The notes under the pieces: model-generated
Told to the model about the DNA's origin: nothing
What the model saw: only the letters and a program-made list of their open reading frames with translations
Databases searched by the model: none
Shown here: piece after piece, positions 8,504 through 15,183 of the stretch
How the letters are laid out: each line of letters opens with the position of its first letter
Numbering within the stretch: position 1 is the stretch's first letter
Translations under genes and position numbers: made by a program
NCBI GenBank assembly: GCA_034178815.1
Contig: JAXFQS010000138.1
Location: 1-20,262 of the forward strand
DNA length: 20,262 nucleotides
Direction of reading: 5' to 3'
From: JAXFQS01 sp034178815
GTDB taxonomy: Bacteria > Verrucomicrobiota > Kiritimatiellia > RFP12 > DVOR01

Positions 8504-9487
8504 ATGTCCTGGCTCATCCGCTACCTCCTCCTCGCCGCCTTTGCCGCCACCGCAGTCTGGTACGGCGTGCCCCACCTCAAGCGCCAGACTCGTGGCGCAC
8601 AGACCGGCCAGACACACATCGTCTTCGCCCCACCCAGGCCCCAGACCACACCCGATACAACCCCAGCCCCAGCCCCCCAACGACCTAAAACCAAACCCCG
8701 CCAAGCCCCCACCGCCACAGCCCGCACCAATCCATCCCCCACCACCTCAGAAACCACACACACACACCCGCCCGCCCCACGCCCCAGAATCGCACGCCCC
8801 GAAGAAAACCCCTCCTGGACTATCCTCCGCTCCGACGCCTCCTGCTACACCCAAGACGGCAGATGCATCGGCGTCATCAAAAGCGGCACCATCCTCGACT
8901 GCCTCGACTGCCTCACCTACCGCGAAATCAACGGTAGACAGGCCTTCCTCTGCCAGACCGACAGCAAAGAACTCGAACAGAAACTCCAAACCAACCGCTT
9001 CTTCGTCCGCATCCACCATCTCGTCATGATGACCTCCAGACCCGAAGCCCTCACCGACGACGAACGCGACAACCTCCGCAAATACTACCGCCTCATAGCC
9101 CTCATGAACGAGCGCTACCGCGAACTCGACAAAGCCCAAAATCCCGAGAACCCACACCGCAAAGCCTACGCCCAAGCCAACGAAAAACTCAAAGAAATCG
9201 AACGCCAGAGCGCCACCCTCTTCGAACGCCGCAATACCGCCACCGGCTCCGAAAAAACCCTCGTCGAAGACCAACTCCACGAACTCAAATACACCAAATC
9301 CGCCGCCGAAATCCAACTCCTCGCCATCCAAGAAAAGTTCCGCAAATGGAAACAAGAACACCCCAGACGCCCCGTAGTCCTCGCCGGCGATCCCCTCTAC
9401 ACCAAATACCAAAATCTGCTCCCCAAACTCGCCGAAACCCTCGGCGAAATGCGCCTCCCCAATGACGGCCTTCTAGGGAAAAAATAA
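8504..9487 (+). CDS. Membrane-anchored protein, SH3-like and coiled-coil regions
   Basis: I do not recognise a named family. The 327-residue product starts with one membrane helix (about residues 5-22), consistent with an uncleaved signal anchor. Residues about 30-103 are a Thr/Pro-rich linker. A compact segment at about 103-155 (SWTILRSDASCYTQDG, GVIKSGTILDC, FLCQTD) looks like a bacterial SH3-type fold and contains five cysteines (114, 121, 133, 136, 150), which could form disulfides in the periplasm. Residues about 160-327 are charged and helical (ELDKAQN, EKLKEIERQSATLFERRN), probably coiled coil. The start is well supported: TAGGAG at 8489-8494 precedes the ATG at 8504 by 9 nt. The next gene starts directly after the stop, so the product is translated with the O-mannosyltransferase-like protein and may act with it in the envelope. 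Confidence 0.75.
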   Translation: MSWLIRYLLLAAFAATAVWYGVPHLKRQTRGAQTGQTHIVFAPPRPQTTPDTTPAPAPQRPKTKPRQAPTATARTNPSPTTSETTHTHPPAPRPRIARPEENPSWTILRSDASCYTQDGRCIGVIKSGTILDCLDCLTYREINGRQAFLCQTDSKELEQKLQTNRFFVRIHHLVMMTSRPEALTDDERDNLRKYYRLIALMNERYRELDKAQNPENPHRKAYAQANEKLKEIERQSATLFERRNTATGSEKTLVEDQLHELKYTKSAAEIQLLAIQEKFRKWKQEHPRRPVVLAGDPLYTKYQNLLPKLAETLGEMRLPNDGLLGKK

Positions 9488-11113
9488 GTGCCCAAACTCC
9501 TCCGAAAGATCCTTCCCAATATCCTGCCACCCGCCCTCCTTCTAATCGGCGGACTGCTCCTCTACGCCCCCGTTGCAGGCTACGAACTGCTCAACCTCGA
9601 CGACTGGACCTACACCCTCGCCAACCCAATCGTCGCCCCCGGGCTGAGCACCTCTGGCCTCAAAGATGCCTTTCTCTCGCTGCGCGCCAATGCCATCTGG
9701 ATGCCCTTGACCTGGCTCTCCTACGCCGCCGATCTCACCCTCGCCCGGCGCCTCGGATTGCCGGAAACCGTCCTCCTCCATACGGCCAATCTCCTCTGGC
9801 ACCTGCTCGGCGCCAGCCTGCTGTGGAGCCTGCTCAAAAGGCGTCAGCAGGCCAACCTCCTGCCCTTCGCGATAGCCGCGCTCTGGCTTGTGCATCCCCT
9901 TCAAACCGAACCCGTGGCTTGGGTCGCCTGCCGCAAAGATCTGCTCACGGGCGTCGCCTTTCTCTGCGCCTCCCTGCTTTGGAACGGTTCAGACCGTTCG
10001 CGCCGCTTCGTTTCTATCCCTTTGATTCTTGGTTGCCTCTGCAAGCCCACGGCCGCAGTGCTTCCCCTGCTTGTCTGGTTGGAACGAACCGACCTGAAGG
10101 GCAGCCACCTCCGGCCTCTGATTCCGGCTTGCGTTGCCTCCGCCTGCACGGTTGCAATCGGGGTGGCGGCTCAGCACCTTGGGCAGGTGCCGCATGCAAC
10201 CGGTTCGCTTGCCGGGAGCGTTGCCACGGCCGGGCGCTATTGGCTTCTGCCGCTCTTGCCGATTGGTCTGCACGCGCCGGTGTTCAAGGCGATTCCGCTG
10301 GCGTGGGGTTGGGGGCTTCTGGTGCCGGTCGTGCTTTGGATTCGCGGCCGCTGGCGGGAAGTTTTGGCCTATTTTGTGCCGTTGCTGCCGGTGCTGGGGG
10401 TGGTTTCAATTGGGTTTCAGCAGGCGGCAGATCGCTACCTCTATCTGCCGCTTCTGGGGATGCTGGCGGTGGCTTCGGGGCGGTGCGTCAGGTGGTCGAA
10501 GGGGGTGGCTGTTGGTTGCTTGGTTTTGGCTCTTGGGGCGGCTTTCGCGACGCGGGGGCTTGTGAAGCATTGGCGGGATGATTCGGCTTTGACGGCGCGG
10601 GCTTTCTGCTTTGAGGATCGGTCGAATGCGCTCTTGAACCGGGTGGCGGGGCTGCATTGCCTGTGCGTGAAGGGGAAGCCTCGGGAGGCGGCGGAGCATT
10701 TAGCGGTGGCGTTCCGTTCGGATCCTAGGGGGTGCGAGCGGGTGCGGGTTTATTATGGTCTGGCGCTTGCGGCTTCTGGGCGACCGGGGTTTGCTTTGAG
10801 GGCGTTGGAGCCCTTGATTGCTCCGGGGCCGGTTGCGGAGCATCGTCGGCAGACGGCGTTGGCGATTGTTCAGCGGAGTCGCGGGGCGGCGTTGGCTCAT
10901 TTGGGGCGTGCGCTGGCGGCGAGGGGTGACTATCCGCCGGCGTGTGCGTTGATGGCGGCGTTTGCGTTGTCGCACCGGGGGTTTGGCCCGGAGGTATGGC
11001 TGTCGCGGGCGGGTGATGGTCGCGGGGGGATGGCGTTTTCGCCTGAGGGGGTGGCGGGTTTGCGTCTGCCTTGGATGGCGGATGGTGGCAAGGAATCTGG
11101 AGGTGTGGAATGA
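9488..11113 (+). CDS. TMTC-like membrane O-mannosyltransferase, TPR tail
   Basis: This 541-residue polytopic membrane protein resembles the TMTC/DUF1736 group of GT-C glycosyltransferases. Typical motifs are the first-loop LDDWTYTLANP with D38 and D39, IWMPLTWLSY, LLHTANLLWHLLGASLLW, and HPLQTEPVAWVACRKDLL (136-153). GT-C enzymes take a lipid-linked sugar and glycosylate proteins on the outer face of the membrane; the loop-1 acidic residues usually hold the metal or serve as base. About 8-10 membrane helices fill the first 360 residues. The rest is a soluble region with TPR-like spacing (KPREAAEHLAVAFRSDP, YYGLALAASGRPGFALRALEP). The start is GTG, directly after the preceding TAA. The stop overlaps the start of the guanylyltransferase gene (ATGA). 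The sugar is inferred to be mannose from that neighbour and from TMTC homology; the acceptor is unknown. Confidence 0.8.
   Translation: MPKLLRKILPNILPPALLLIGGLLLYAPVAGYELLNLDDWTYTLANPIVAPGLSTSGLKDAFLSLRANAIWMPLTWLSYAADLTLARRLGLPETVLLHTANLLWHLLGASLLWSLLKRRQQANLLPFAIAALWLVHPLQTEPVAWVACRKDLLTGVAFLCASLLWNGSDRSRRFVSIPLILGCLCKPTAAVLPLLVWLERTDLKGSHLRPLIPACVASACTVAIGVAAQHLGQVPHATGSLAGSVATAGRYWLLPLLPIGLHAPVFKAIPLAWGWGLLVPVVLWIRGRWREVLAYFVPLLPVLGVVSIGFQQAADRYLYLPLLGMLAVASGRCVRWSKGVAVGCLVLALGAAFATRGLVKHWRDDSALTARAFCFEDRSNALLNRVAGLHCLCVKGKPREAAEHLAVAFRSDPRGCERVRVYYGLALAASGRPGFALRALEPLIAPGPVAEHRRQTALAIVQRSRGAALAHLGRALAARGDYPPACALMAAFALSHRGFGPEVWLSRAGDGRGGMAFSPEGVAGLRLPWMADGGKESGGVE
11099..11103 (+). promoter_or_regulatory. 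Ribosome binding site fixing guanylyltransferase start
   Basis: A perfect GGAGG lies inside the end of the upstream gene, 6 nt before the ATG at 11110. It decides between this ATG and an upstream in-frame ATG at 11071, and shows that the two overlapping genes have separate initiation signals. Confidence 0.85.
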
Positions 11114-12183
11114 ATCTGTATGCGGTTATTTTGGCAGGTGGTCGTGGGGAGCGGTTCTGGCCGCAGAGTCGTGTGGAGCGTCCGAAGCAGTTTCTGTCGC
11201 TCTTTGGCGGGCGGCCGTTGATTCGGCAGGCGGCGGAGCGTTTGGGGGATTTGGCGCCTGCGGATCGTACCTATGTGATTACTTCGGCGAATCTTGCGGG
11301 GCTGACTCGGGAGACCTTGCCGGAGGTTCCGGCGGGGAATATCATTGGGGAGCCGGTGGGGCGGGATACGGCTCCGGCGGTGGCTTTGGCGTGCGGTCTG
11401 ATTCGGGCACGGGATCCGGAGGCGACGGTGTGTGTGTTTCCGGCGGATGCGCTTATCGGGGATGTGGAGGGGTTCCGGCGGACGGTGGGGGCGGCGGCTT
11501 TGAGGGCGTCGGGGTCTCGGTCGATTTTGACGATTGGGATTCCGCCGTCGTATCCGGCGACGGGCTATGGTTATGTGGAGGCGGGGGCGGTGGTGTCGGA
11601 GGCTCCGGTGCGGATTCGGGGGGTGGTGCGGTTTGTGGAGAAGCCGTGCGTGCAGACGGCGGAACGGTATCTGGAGGCTGGCGGGTATCTGTGGAATGCG
11701 GGGATTTTCATCTGGCATGTGCGGACAATGTCGGAGGCGCTCGCGCGGCATGCGCCGGAGGCGGCGGCTTTGGCCGAGGCGGTCTCGAAGACGCCGGCGG
11801 ATCGGCTCGACGGGGTGCTCGCGAGGCTCTATCCGCAAACGCAGAAGATTTCGATCGACTATGCGGTGATGGAGAAGGCGTCGAACATCGAGGTGGCGGA
11901 CGCGGCTTTCGACTGGGACGATGTGGGGAGTTGGACGGCTTTGCCGGCGCACTTCCCTCAGGATGGGGCGGGCAATACGGTGGTGGGCGATCTGGAGGCG
12001 TTGGACGCGGAGGGGAATATCGTGCTGTCGCGCGGGCGGCTCACGGCGTTGGTGGGGGTGCGGGATTTGGTGGTGGTGCATGCGGGGAATGCGACGCTGG
12101 TCTGTCCGAAGGAGCGGGTCTCGGAGATCAAGAAGTTGCTCTCGCGCATTGCGGAGCGTCCGGACGCGTCGGCGTATCTCTAG
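11110..12183 (+). CDS. manC: Mannose-1-phosphate guanylyltransferase
   Basis: This enzyme makes GDP-mannose from mannose-1-phosphate and GTP in the cytoplasm. The 357 residues carry the nucleotidyltransferase signature AVILAGGRGERFWPQSR followed by ERPKQFLSLFG. They also carry GEPVGRDTAPAVALA, VFPADALIGD, the sugar-binding FVEKP, WNAGIFIW, and SIDYAVMEKA with the metal-binding DWDDVGSW. The length fits the single-domain type without the fused phosphomannose isomerase domain. The start at 11110 overlaps the preceding stop (ATGA). GDP-mannose is the precursor of polyprenyl-phosphate-mannose, the donor expected for the GT-C enzyme encoded just upstream, so the two genes likely serve one glycosylation route; polysaccharide synthesis is the alternative use. 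The whole gene is strongly G-rich on its coding strand. Confidence 0.94.
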   Translation: MNLYAVILAGGRGERFWPQSRVERPKQFLSLFGGRPLIRQAAERLGDLAPADRTYVITSANLAGLTRETLPEVPAGNIIGEPVGRDTAPAVALACGLIRARDPEATVCVFPADALIGDVEGFRRTVGAAALRASGSRSILTIGIPPSYPATGYGYVEAGAVVSEAPVRIRGVVRFVEKPCVQTAERYLEAGGYLWNAGIFIWHVRTMSEALARHAPEAAALAEAVSKTPADRLDGVLARLYPQTQKISIDYAVMEKASNIEVADAAFDWDDVGSWTALPAHFPQDGAGNTVVGDLEALDAEGNIVLSRGRLTALVGVRDLVVVHAGNATLVCPKERVSEIKKLLSRIAERPDASAYL

Positions 12184-12205
12184 CGCGCCCGGCGCCGGAA
12201 TTGGT

Positions 12206-12311
12206 GTCCACCTTTGGGCTGGGAAGGTGGGCACCTTGGGGGGCAAATGGTGCCAGCCTGAGGGGGCGGAAGGTTGCCGCGAATCGGGGGCTCCGGCTGA
12301 CACCTTTCGCC
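12206..12311. repeat. Palindromic AAGGT/ACCTT repeat cluster, intergenic
   Basis: Between manC and the next gene lie several related elements. The clearest unit is 12206-12237. It contains a 7-bp stem (CCACCTT 12208-12214 with AAGGTGG 12224-12230, 9-nt loop), then AAGGTG-GG-CACCTT (12224-12237), which overlaps and competes with the first hairpin. A more diverged unit follows at about 12250-12280 (CCAGCCTGAGGGGGCGGAAG followed by GTTGCC), and a last half-unit is GACACCTTTCGCC ending at 12311. No T-tract follows any stem, so these are not classical intrinsic terminators, although a stem here could still mark the 3' end of the long upstream operon. No open frame is credible in this 200-nt gap. 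Confidence 0.7.
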
Positions 12312-12319
12312 ATCGGGGG

Positions 12320-12348
12320 TTGACAAGGGGGAGCGTATCGGGTAGACT
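12320..12348 (+). promoter_or_regulatory. Sigma-70-type promoter for the 12384 gene
   Basis: A consensus -35 box TTGACA (12320-12325) is separated by exactly 17 nt from the -10-like TAGACT (12343-12348). Transcription would begin near 12355 and leave a leader of about 30 nt before the ATG at 12384. The spacer ends in ATCGGG, as does the second promoter in this window (TTCGGG). The promoter starts directly after the repeat cluster. Confidence 0.75.
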
Positions 12349-12383
12349 AACAAGCCTTGAGTGTTGCCCCGAAAGGTTGTGTT

Positions 12384-15026
12384 ATGTTGCCTCGCGCCCC
12401 CATCGTTTCCTCCTGCCTTGCGCTTGCGTCCGCTCTCGCGGCGAGCGCCGCCCCCTTCTCTCTGGATGGGGGCGGCGAACTCACCCTCGACGAGCCGGGA
12501 ACCAATCGGAAGATCCTCTTCTGGGAGGCCGAATCGTTCGGCCCCTTGGGCGAATGGAAGGTCGACATAGCCCACGAGGCCGACTCGATCGGGTGCGTCT
12601 GGGGGCCGATGGCCTGGTGGAAGAAACGCGACAGAGTGCCCCGCCCCGCCAGCGGACTTAAGAGCGTCCGCGCCATCGGTGGGACCCTCGCCCGTCGCGT
12701 CGAACTGCCCTTCGGCGGACGCTGGAGACTCTGGATTTGCTACAACAACCGTATGGCCGACTTCCGCCCCACCGTGAAGACCTCCGAGGGCGAAACCCTC
12801 GTTCAGGGCAAACAGTGGAATGACCGCCACACCGACACCGGGTGCTGGACTTGGGGCGCCCTCGACTTCAATGCCAAAGGCCGTATCGACATCACCCTAC
12901 AAGCCCTCTCCCGCGGCGCCCAGATCGACTGTCTGCTCTTGACCGACGACCGCTCCTACCTCCCCGATGTGCGCGACTTCAACCCCCTCTATGTCCGCTT
13001 CAAACTCCCCAGAAACGCCCCCGCTCCCCTGAAATTCGACGACGGTCGCTGGGGCCAGACCTACCCCCCCGTGAAGCCCGGCGAGACCTCCCCTTGGCAC
13101 GACTGCTCCCGCCGCTACCCCTTCGGCACCACCGACTTCATCGAAGTCACCGCCACCCCAGCAGGCAAGAAAAAGCCCCACTCCTGCCCCTTCACCGTCG
13201 AATACTCAACCAACCGCCGCGATGTCTGCAAGCAACTCGTCCACACCGGCCCCGGCCGAAAAGTCCGCGGACTCATACTCCGCTCCACAGGCGGCATCAA
13301 GAGCGATGTCGAACTCAGCCAAGCCGACCTCGACCGCGCCAGATTGGCCTCCCCAAACCCAGCGCCAATGCCCAAACGGTATGGACTGGCGAGCCTCACC
13401 ACCTTCACTTCCGACGACTGGAACCCCCAGACAATCGAGAATGAACTCCAGACTTTCCGCCATATCGGCCTGAACCAATTCGCTAAAGGCCCCTTCCAGA
13501 GGCGTTTGGTTCCAGACCCCAAGGATATGCCCGACTTCGTGGACGATTGGCAGTTCGTCTGGGCCGCGTGCAAAGGCTGCAACTGCACCCCAGATGACGA
13601 AGCAATCCGCCGGACGGCGCGTATGGTTGCGGAGCGAAATGCGCAGGAATTGGCCGCGGGGAAGCGTGTGGTGTGGAATATTCTGGACGAACTCAACCAC
13701 CACATTTATAAGGTTTTCGACTGCCGGTCGCAGGAACGGAAGTGCCAAGATCGGTTCATCGATTTTCTCAAGCAGAAGGGTGTCAAACCGGGGGATTTGG
13801 GAAAAGGTTCGTGGTCGGATGTTGGCTTTTCGCTGGAGCCGAAGGCGGGCATCTTGGCGTACTGGACGGTGCGCTACCGGGATTATGTGGTGGCTAGTTT
13901 TTTCCGTCGGTGCACGGAATTGGCGGGGGAGGCGCACCGGAATCTGTTGCCGACGGGGAATATGGGGACTGAGTTGGTTTTCAGCGGGAATTTGCTTCAG
14001 GGGGGGATGAATCTGTTTGAGCTGTGCAATAGCGGGTCGATGCGGCATATTTTGACGGAGGACTGGGCGAATCTGCAGTTGACATACCAACATTGTTCGT
14101 ACCAGACGGATGTGCTTCGGGCAGCGGGGAGGCGTCGCGGGGCTGCGGCTTCGATGCTCAATATCATAGCCGGGCGGAGCGATCGGGAGATTGCGGCAAA
14201 GGCTTTTTCAGAAGCGGGGCGTGGGGTGAAGGGGCAGTTTTTCTTCCGGTACGGGCCGGACTATACGGGGGCGTCGGATTCGTCGAATCTGGATCCTCGG
14301 ATCTACCGCGGGATTTGGGAGTTTGCGCGGGCGACGGCGGGGGTGGATGATTATCTTCTGGATGGTTCGCCGTTGCAGGGGGATGCGGGTCTGTTGTTGT
14401 CTGAAACGGGGGAGTCGTGGAATCTGATTCTGGGGGATTCGGGGCGGGGGAAGGATCGGATGGTGCTGAGTCTGTTGCTGAACCACTTAGGTGTGCGGAC
14501 GGATGTGCTCAATGAGGACGATCTTTCGGATCGGCTGAAGGTGTATCGGCATTTGTTTGTGATGGACGGGCATATTCGGCGGTCGTGCCTGGGGCCGCTG
14601 GAGGAGTGGCTGCGGGGCGGGGGGACGCTGATTCTGGGGCCTGAGGCGCTGGTCGCTGACGAGGCGAATGCGCCGCTGGATTGTGCCCGGTTGGAGCGTG
14701 CGGGGCGGGTGGTTCGGCTGAAGATGCACCCGCACAAGGAGTATTTGCTCGCGTCGACTTCCGCGGGGCGCTACCCCTCGAACCGCCATTGGCCGGAGGA
14801 GCCGCGAAAGCAGATGCGCGCGCTGCTCTCGTCCGTCGGCATCCGCCCCGCCATCCAATCGGACAACCCCTTGGTCGAGGCGCAAATCGTCGAATCCCCC
14901 CACGGACGGCTGGTCGTCCTCTCCAACTGGAGTTTCACCCCCTGCCGCGTGCGCCTGACCGGCAGCGCGCTGAAAAAGCCCCTCGAAGCCGAGGTCGACT
15001 ACGGCGCCTATGTGCGTATCGACTGA
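12384..15026 (+). CDS. Secreted glycoside-hydrolase-like protein, GH42-type architecture
   Basis: This 880-residue exported protein has a Sec signal peptide (LPRAPIVSSCLALASALAAS, cut near ASA-AP). Residues about 30-330 are beta-rich (ILFWEAESFGPLGEWKV, WRLWICYNNR) and look like carbohydrate-binding modules. A central part (about 330-650) looks like a TIM barrel, with the candidate acidic residues D435/E436 in WNILDELNHH and E559/D560 in HILTEDW. Residues about 665-790 (GLLLSETGESW, DVLNEDDLSDRLKVYRHLFV, LEEWLRGGGTLILGPEA) match the class-I-amidotransferase-like fold used as the trimerisation domain of GH42 beta-galactosidases. A short beta tail follows. The family and substrate are not recognised; plant or host polysaccharide is likely in this lineage. 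ATG 12384 is chosen over TTG 12357 because it directly precedes the signal peptide, has GAAAGG at 12371-12376, and because TTG 12357 sits at the predicted transcription start. Composition runs C-rich, G-rich, C-rich along the gene. Confidence 0.68.
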   Translation: MLPRAPIVSSCLALASALAASAAPFSLDGGGELTLDEPGTNRKILFWEAESFGPLGEWKVDIAHEADSIGCVWGPMAWWKKRDRVPRPASGLKSVRAIGGTLARRVELPFGGRWRLWICYNNRMADFRPTVKTSEGETLVQGKQWNDRHTDTGCWTWGALDFNAKGRIDITLQALSRGAQIDCLLLTDDRSYLPDVRDFNPLYVRFKLPRNAPAPLKFDDGRWGQTYPPVKPGETSPWHDCSRRYPFGTTDFIEVTATPAGKKKPHSCPFTVEYSTNRRDVCKQLVHTGPGRKVRGLILRSTGGIKSDVELSQADLDRARLASPNPAPMPKRYGLASLTTFTSDDWNPQTIENELQTFRHIGLNQFAKGPFQRRLVPDPKDMPDFVDDWQFVWAACKGCNCTPDDEAIRRTARMVAERNAQELAAGKRVVWNILDELNHHIYKVFDCRSQERKCQDRFIDFLKQKGVKPGDLGKGSWSDVGFSLEPKAGILAYWTVRYRDYVVASFFRRCTELAGEAHRNLLPTGNMGTELVFSGNLLQGGMNLFELCNSGSMRHILTEDWANLQLTYQHCSYQTDVLRAAGRRRGAAASMLNIIAGRSDREIAAKAFSEAGRGVKGQFFFRYGPDYTGASDSSNLDPRIYRGIWEFARATAGVDDYLLDGSPLQGDAGLLLSETGESWNLILGDSGRGKDRMVLSLLLNHLGVRTDVLNEDDLSDRLKVYRHLFVMDGHIRRSCLGPLEEWLRGGGTLILGPEALVADEANAPLDCARLERAGRVVRLKMHPHKEYLLASTSAGRYPSNRHWPEEPRKQMRALLSSVGIRPAIQSDNPLVEAQIVESPHGRLVVLSNWSFTPCRVRLTGSALKKPLEAEVDYGAYVRID

Positions 15027-15118
15027 CCCCGAAGGTACCCACCTCCTCCCCCCATTCCCGCCAACCCACGCCCCCCGAAGGTACCCACCTCCGGTCGAGG
15101 AAGGTGCGCACCTTCGGG
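15027..15118. repeat. Palindromic AAGGT/ACCTT repeat cluster, intergenic
   Basis: Directly after the stop at 15026 comes a 20-bp unit, CCCCGAAGGTACCCACCTCC, at 15027-15046, repeated without mismatch at 15073-15092. A perfect 16-bp palindrome, GAAGGTGCGCACCTTC, follows at 15100-15115. The second unit and the palindrome can also pair with each other: CCCGAAGGT (15074-15082) complements ACCTTCGGG (15110-15118) over 9 bp, with further pairing inside. The palindrome differs by one base from the copy inside xseA (3775-3790). No U-rich tail follows, so a terminator role is possible but not shown. The remaining bases to 15183 hold the promoter and leader. Confidence 0.82.
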
Positions 15119-15125
15119 AATCTAC

Positions 15126-15154
15126 TTGACAAGTCCGCGCGATTCGGGCAAACT
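15126..15154 (+). promoter_or_regulatory. Sigma-70-type promoter for the 15184 gene
   Basis: TTGACA at 15126-15131 is followed after 17 nt by CAAACT (15149-15154), which sits where TAGACT sits in the 12320 promoter; a TAGGTA at 15154 would need a 22-nt spacer and is less likely. TTGACAAG and the end of the spacer (TTCGGG versus ATCGGG) match the first promoter. The start codon lies 30 nt after the -10 box, with AGGGA at 15170-15174 as ribosome binding site. Confidence 0.7.
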
Positions 15155-15183
15155 AGGTAGAAATCCGACAGGGAATCAACCAG

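Noticed and set aside
10174..10190. GCACCT-TGGGC-AGGTGC hairpin in the TMTC-like gene as a repeat copy
   Set aside because: The arms resemble the family only in part, and the encoded HLGQVPH sits normally in a membrane protein loop; too weak to count.
11071..11109. Longer manC start at the ATG at 11071
   Set aside because: It would add residues not fitting the family start, while ATG 11110 has a perfect GGAGG at 6 nt and gives the usual MNLYAVILAGG start.
12208..12237. Intrinsic transcription terminator after manC
   Set aside because: A stem is present, but no T-run follows; it is better described as part of the repeat family.
12357..12383. TTG start for the hydrolase-like gene
   Set aside because: It coincides with the predicted transcription start, and the ATG at 12384 directly precedes the signal peptide.
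13206..14093. A 295-codon - strand frame opposite the hydrolase-like gene
   Set aside because: No recognisable motif, and the opposite strand carries a signal peptide, promoter and continuous homology-like domains.
15027..15118. CRISPR array, suggested by an exact 20-bp direct repeat
   Set aside because: Only two exact copies, 26 bp between them, followed by an inverted copy; no further units and no cas genes.
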